From NCBI GenBank assembly GCA_947472115.1, contig CANIZU010000105.1:1-6615 (forward strand): a stretch of 6,615 nt of DNA, in the 5' to 3' direction. The DNA comes from Flavobacteriales bacterium (lineage in GTDB: Bacteria > Bacteroidota > Bacteroidia > NS11-12g > UBA955). Below, piece by piece: positions 5,720 to 6,615 of this stretch; position 1 is the stretch's first letter, and every line of letters starts with the position of its first letter. The position numbers and the translations under genes are program-made. The notes below the pieces were generated by a model, which saw only the letters and a program-made list of their open reading frames with translations, did not search any database and had not been told where the DNA came from.

Positions 5720-5750
5720 CAAAGCAATGTCTGTGCCAAAAATCATCAAA
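5720..5750 (-). promoter_or_regulatory. Promoter for the DUF1573 pair: sigma-54-like -24/-12 element overlapping a Bacteroidota -33/-7 promoter
   Basis: Minus strand: TGGCAC (5738-5733), five bases, then TTGCT (5727-5723). This is the sigma-54 core TGGCAC-N5-TTGCW with correct GG-to-GC spacing, giving a start near 5712, 13 nt before the ATG. The same bases also read as TTTG (5750-5747), 19 bp, TTGCTTTG (5727-5720), which is one mismatch from the housekeeping TTTG/TAnnTTTG arrangement and gives nearly the same start. A promoter here is likely; which sigma factor uses it cannot be settled by reading. The -33 TTTG overlaps the last bases of infB. Confidence 0.6.
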
Positions 5751-6615
5751 GTTTACGTTTCACCTCTTCAGTTTTGAAGATTTCTAGGTAATCACCTACT
5801 TCGATATCGTTGAATCGGTCTAATTGCAAACCACACTCGTAGCCTTTAGACACATCTTTCACATCGTCTTTGAAACGTTTCAATGAAGACAATTCTCCAG
5901 TATGGATAACTACACCGTCTCTGATTACGCGCAATTTCGCTTTGCGTTCGATGATACCTGAGGTAACATAACAACCGGCAATTGTACCCACTTTAGAGAT
6001 TTTGAACACCTCACGGATTTCCACGTTACCAATAATCTTCTCAACCACTTCAGGACTCAACATACCTTCCATCGCCAATTTGATTTCGTCGATGGCTTGA
6101 TAAATTACAGAATAGGTTCTGATATCGATTTCTTCGTTTTCTGCGATTTGTTTTGCTTTTGCAGAAGGACGTACTTGGAAACCAACGATAATGGCATCGG
6201 ACGCAGAAGCGAGCAATACATCGCTTTCGGTAATCTGACCAACTCCGCTGTGAATTACAGTAACGGCAATTTCTTCTGTTGTTAACTTCATCAATGAATC
6301 CGCCAAAGCTTCCACTGAACCATCCACATCACCTTTCACGATCAACTTCAACTCTTTGAAGTTTCCAACCGCCAAACGTCTGCCTATTTCGTCCAATGTA
6401 ATATGACGTTTCGTTCTGATTCCTTGTTCGCGAACCAACTGTAAGCGTTTGTTAGCCAATGTTTTCGCTTCGCTCTCGTCGGCGAATACCACATAAGCAT
6501 CACCGGCTGTAGGCGCATCGGAGAATCCTAGCATCTTCACTGGAGTACTTGGTGGCGCATTGTCGATTTTTCCGCCTCTTTCATTATAAAGTGCACGTAC
6601 TTTGGCGTAGTAAGG
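5746..6615 (-). CDS. infB: Translation initiation factor IF-2, C-terminal part
   Basis: The reading frame enters from the right edge and ends at TGA 5748-5746; 289 codons are visible and the N-terminal region and GTPase domain lie outside. IF-2 is the cytoplasmic GTPase that delivers initiator fMet-tRNA to the 30S subunit and promotes subunit joining. The fragment starts in the domain after the G domain (GPSTPV-like PPSTPVKMLGF, about 21-31). It includes the IF-2 domain 3 block LKLIVKGDVDGSVEALADSL at about 90-109 and SDAIIVGFQVRPS. The fMet-tRNA-binding C2 domain follows: VGTIAGCYV with its conserved Cys near 215, then GVVIHTGELSSLKRFKDDV and GYECGLQLDRFNDI, closely like E. coli IF-2. The frame opens past GTG 6540, which is internal and not a start. 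No terminator separates it from the DUF1573 gene 46 bp downstream, so read-through is possible. Confidence 0.98.
   Translation of the reverse strand, partial: PYYAKVRALYNERGGKIDNAPPSTPVKMLGFSDAPTAGDAYVVFADESEAKTLANKRLQLVREQGIRTKRHITLDEIGRRLAVGNFKELKLIVKGDVDGSVEALADSLMKLTTEEIAVTVIHSGVGQITESDVLLASASDAIIVGFQVRPSAKAKQIAENEEIDIRTYSVIYQAIDEIKLAMEGMLSPEVVEKIIGNVEIREVFKISKVGTIAGCYVTSGIIERKAKLRVIRDGVVIHTGELSSLKRFKDDVKDVSKGYECGLQLDRFNDIEVGDYLEIFKTEEVKRKL

Noticed and set aside
6538..6540. GTG as the start of a short 264-residue IF-2 form
   Set aside because: The frame continues upstream to the window edge with recognisable IF-2 sequence, so this is an internal valine codon of a truncated infB.

Overview
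The window reads as a chromosomal stretch from a Bacteroidota bacterium. The signs are a TonB-dependent receptor with a plug typical of that phylum, several secreted proteins of the DUF1573 family, A-rich leaders with almost no Shine-Dalgarno sequence, -7 elements of the TAnnTTTG type, and an IF-2 C-terminus of the kind found in this phylum. I cannot name a genus from the sequence alone.

Layout. (1) Bases 1-578, minus strand: the first 147 codons of a TonB-dependent outer-membrane receptor, preceded by a well-preserved TPP (THI-box) riboswitch at 487-569 and a -7 element at 571-578. This marks the receptor as a probable thiamine or thiamine-precursor importer. A 19-nt-period duplication that includes the start codon, together with a small hairpin, lies between aptamer and ORF. 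(2) Bases 591-3981, plus strand, divergent: a secreted M1 aminopeptidase of the leukotriene-A4-hydrolase/aminopeptidase B type. It overlaps by four bases (ATGA) a PLP enzyme of the D-cysteine desulfhydrase/ACC deaminase family. The two probably form a translationally coupled operon. (3) Bases 3945-6615, minus strand: the 3' part of infB (translation initiation factor IF-2), then three genes for exported DUF1573 proteins. The first two DUF1573 genes share one base (TAATG) and end in a strong intrinsic terminator with a cUUCGg loop. The third, a two-domain paralogue, lies beyond the terminator and must be transcribed separately. Its 3' end overlaps the 3' end of the PLP enzyme gene by 37 bp.

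Most individual genes belong to known families. The points most worth following are the promoter in the 46-bp infB/DUF1573 gap, where a near-perfect sigma-54 element coincides with a near-consensus Bacteroidota housekeeping promoter; the DUF1573 cluster with its conserved CxC motif and unknown function; and the duplicated start region behind the TPP riboswitch. I saw no CRISPR array, insertion sequence, tRNA or rRNA. All motif positions and codon counts were made by eye, without database searches.
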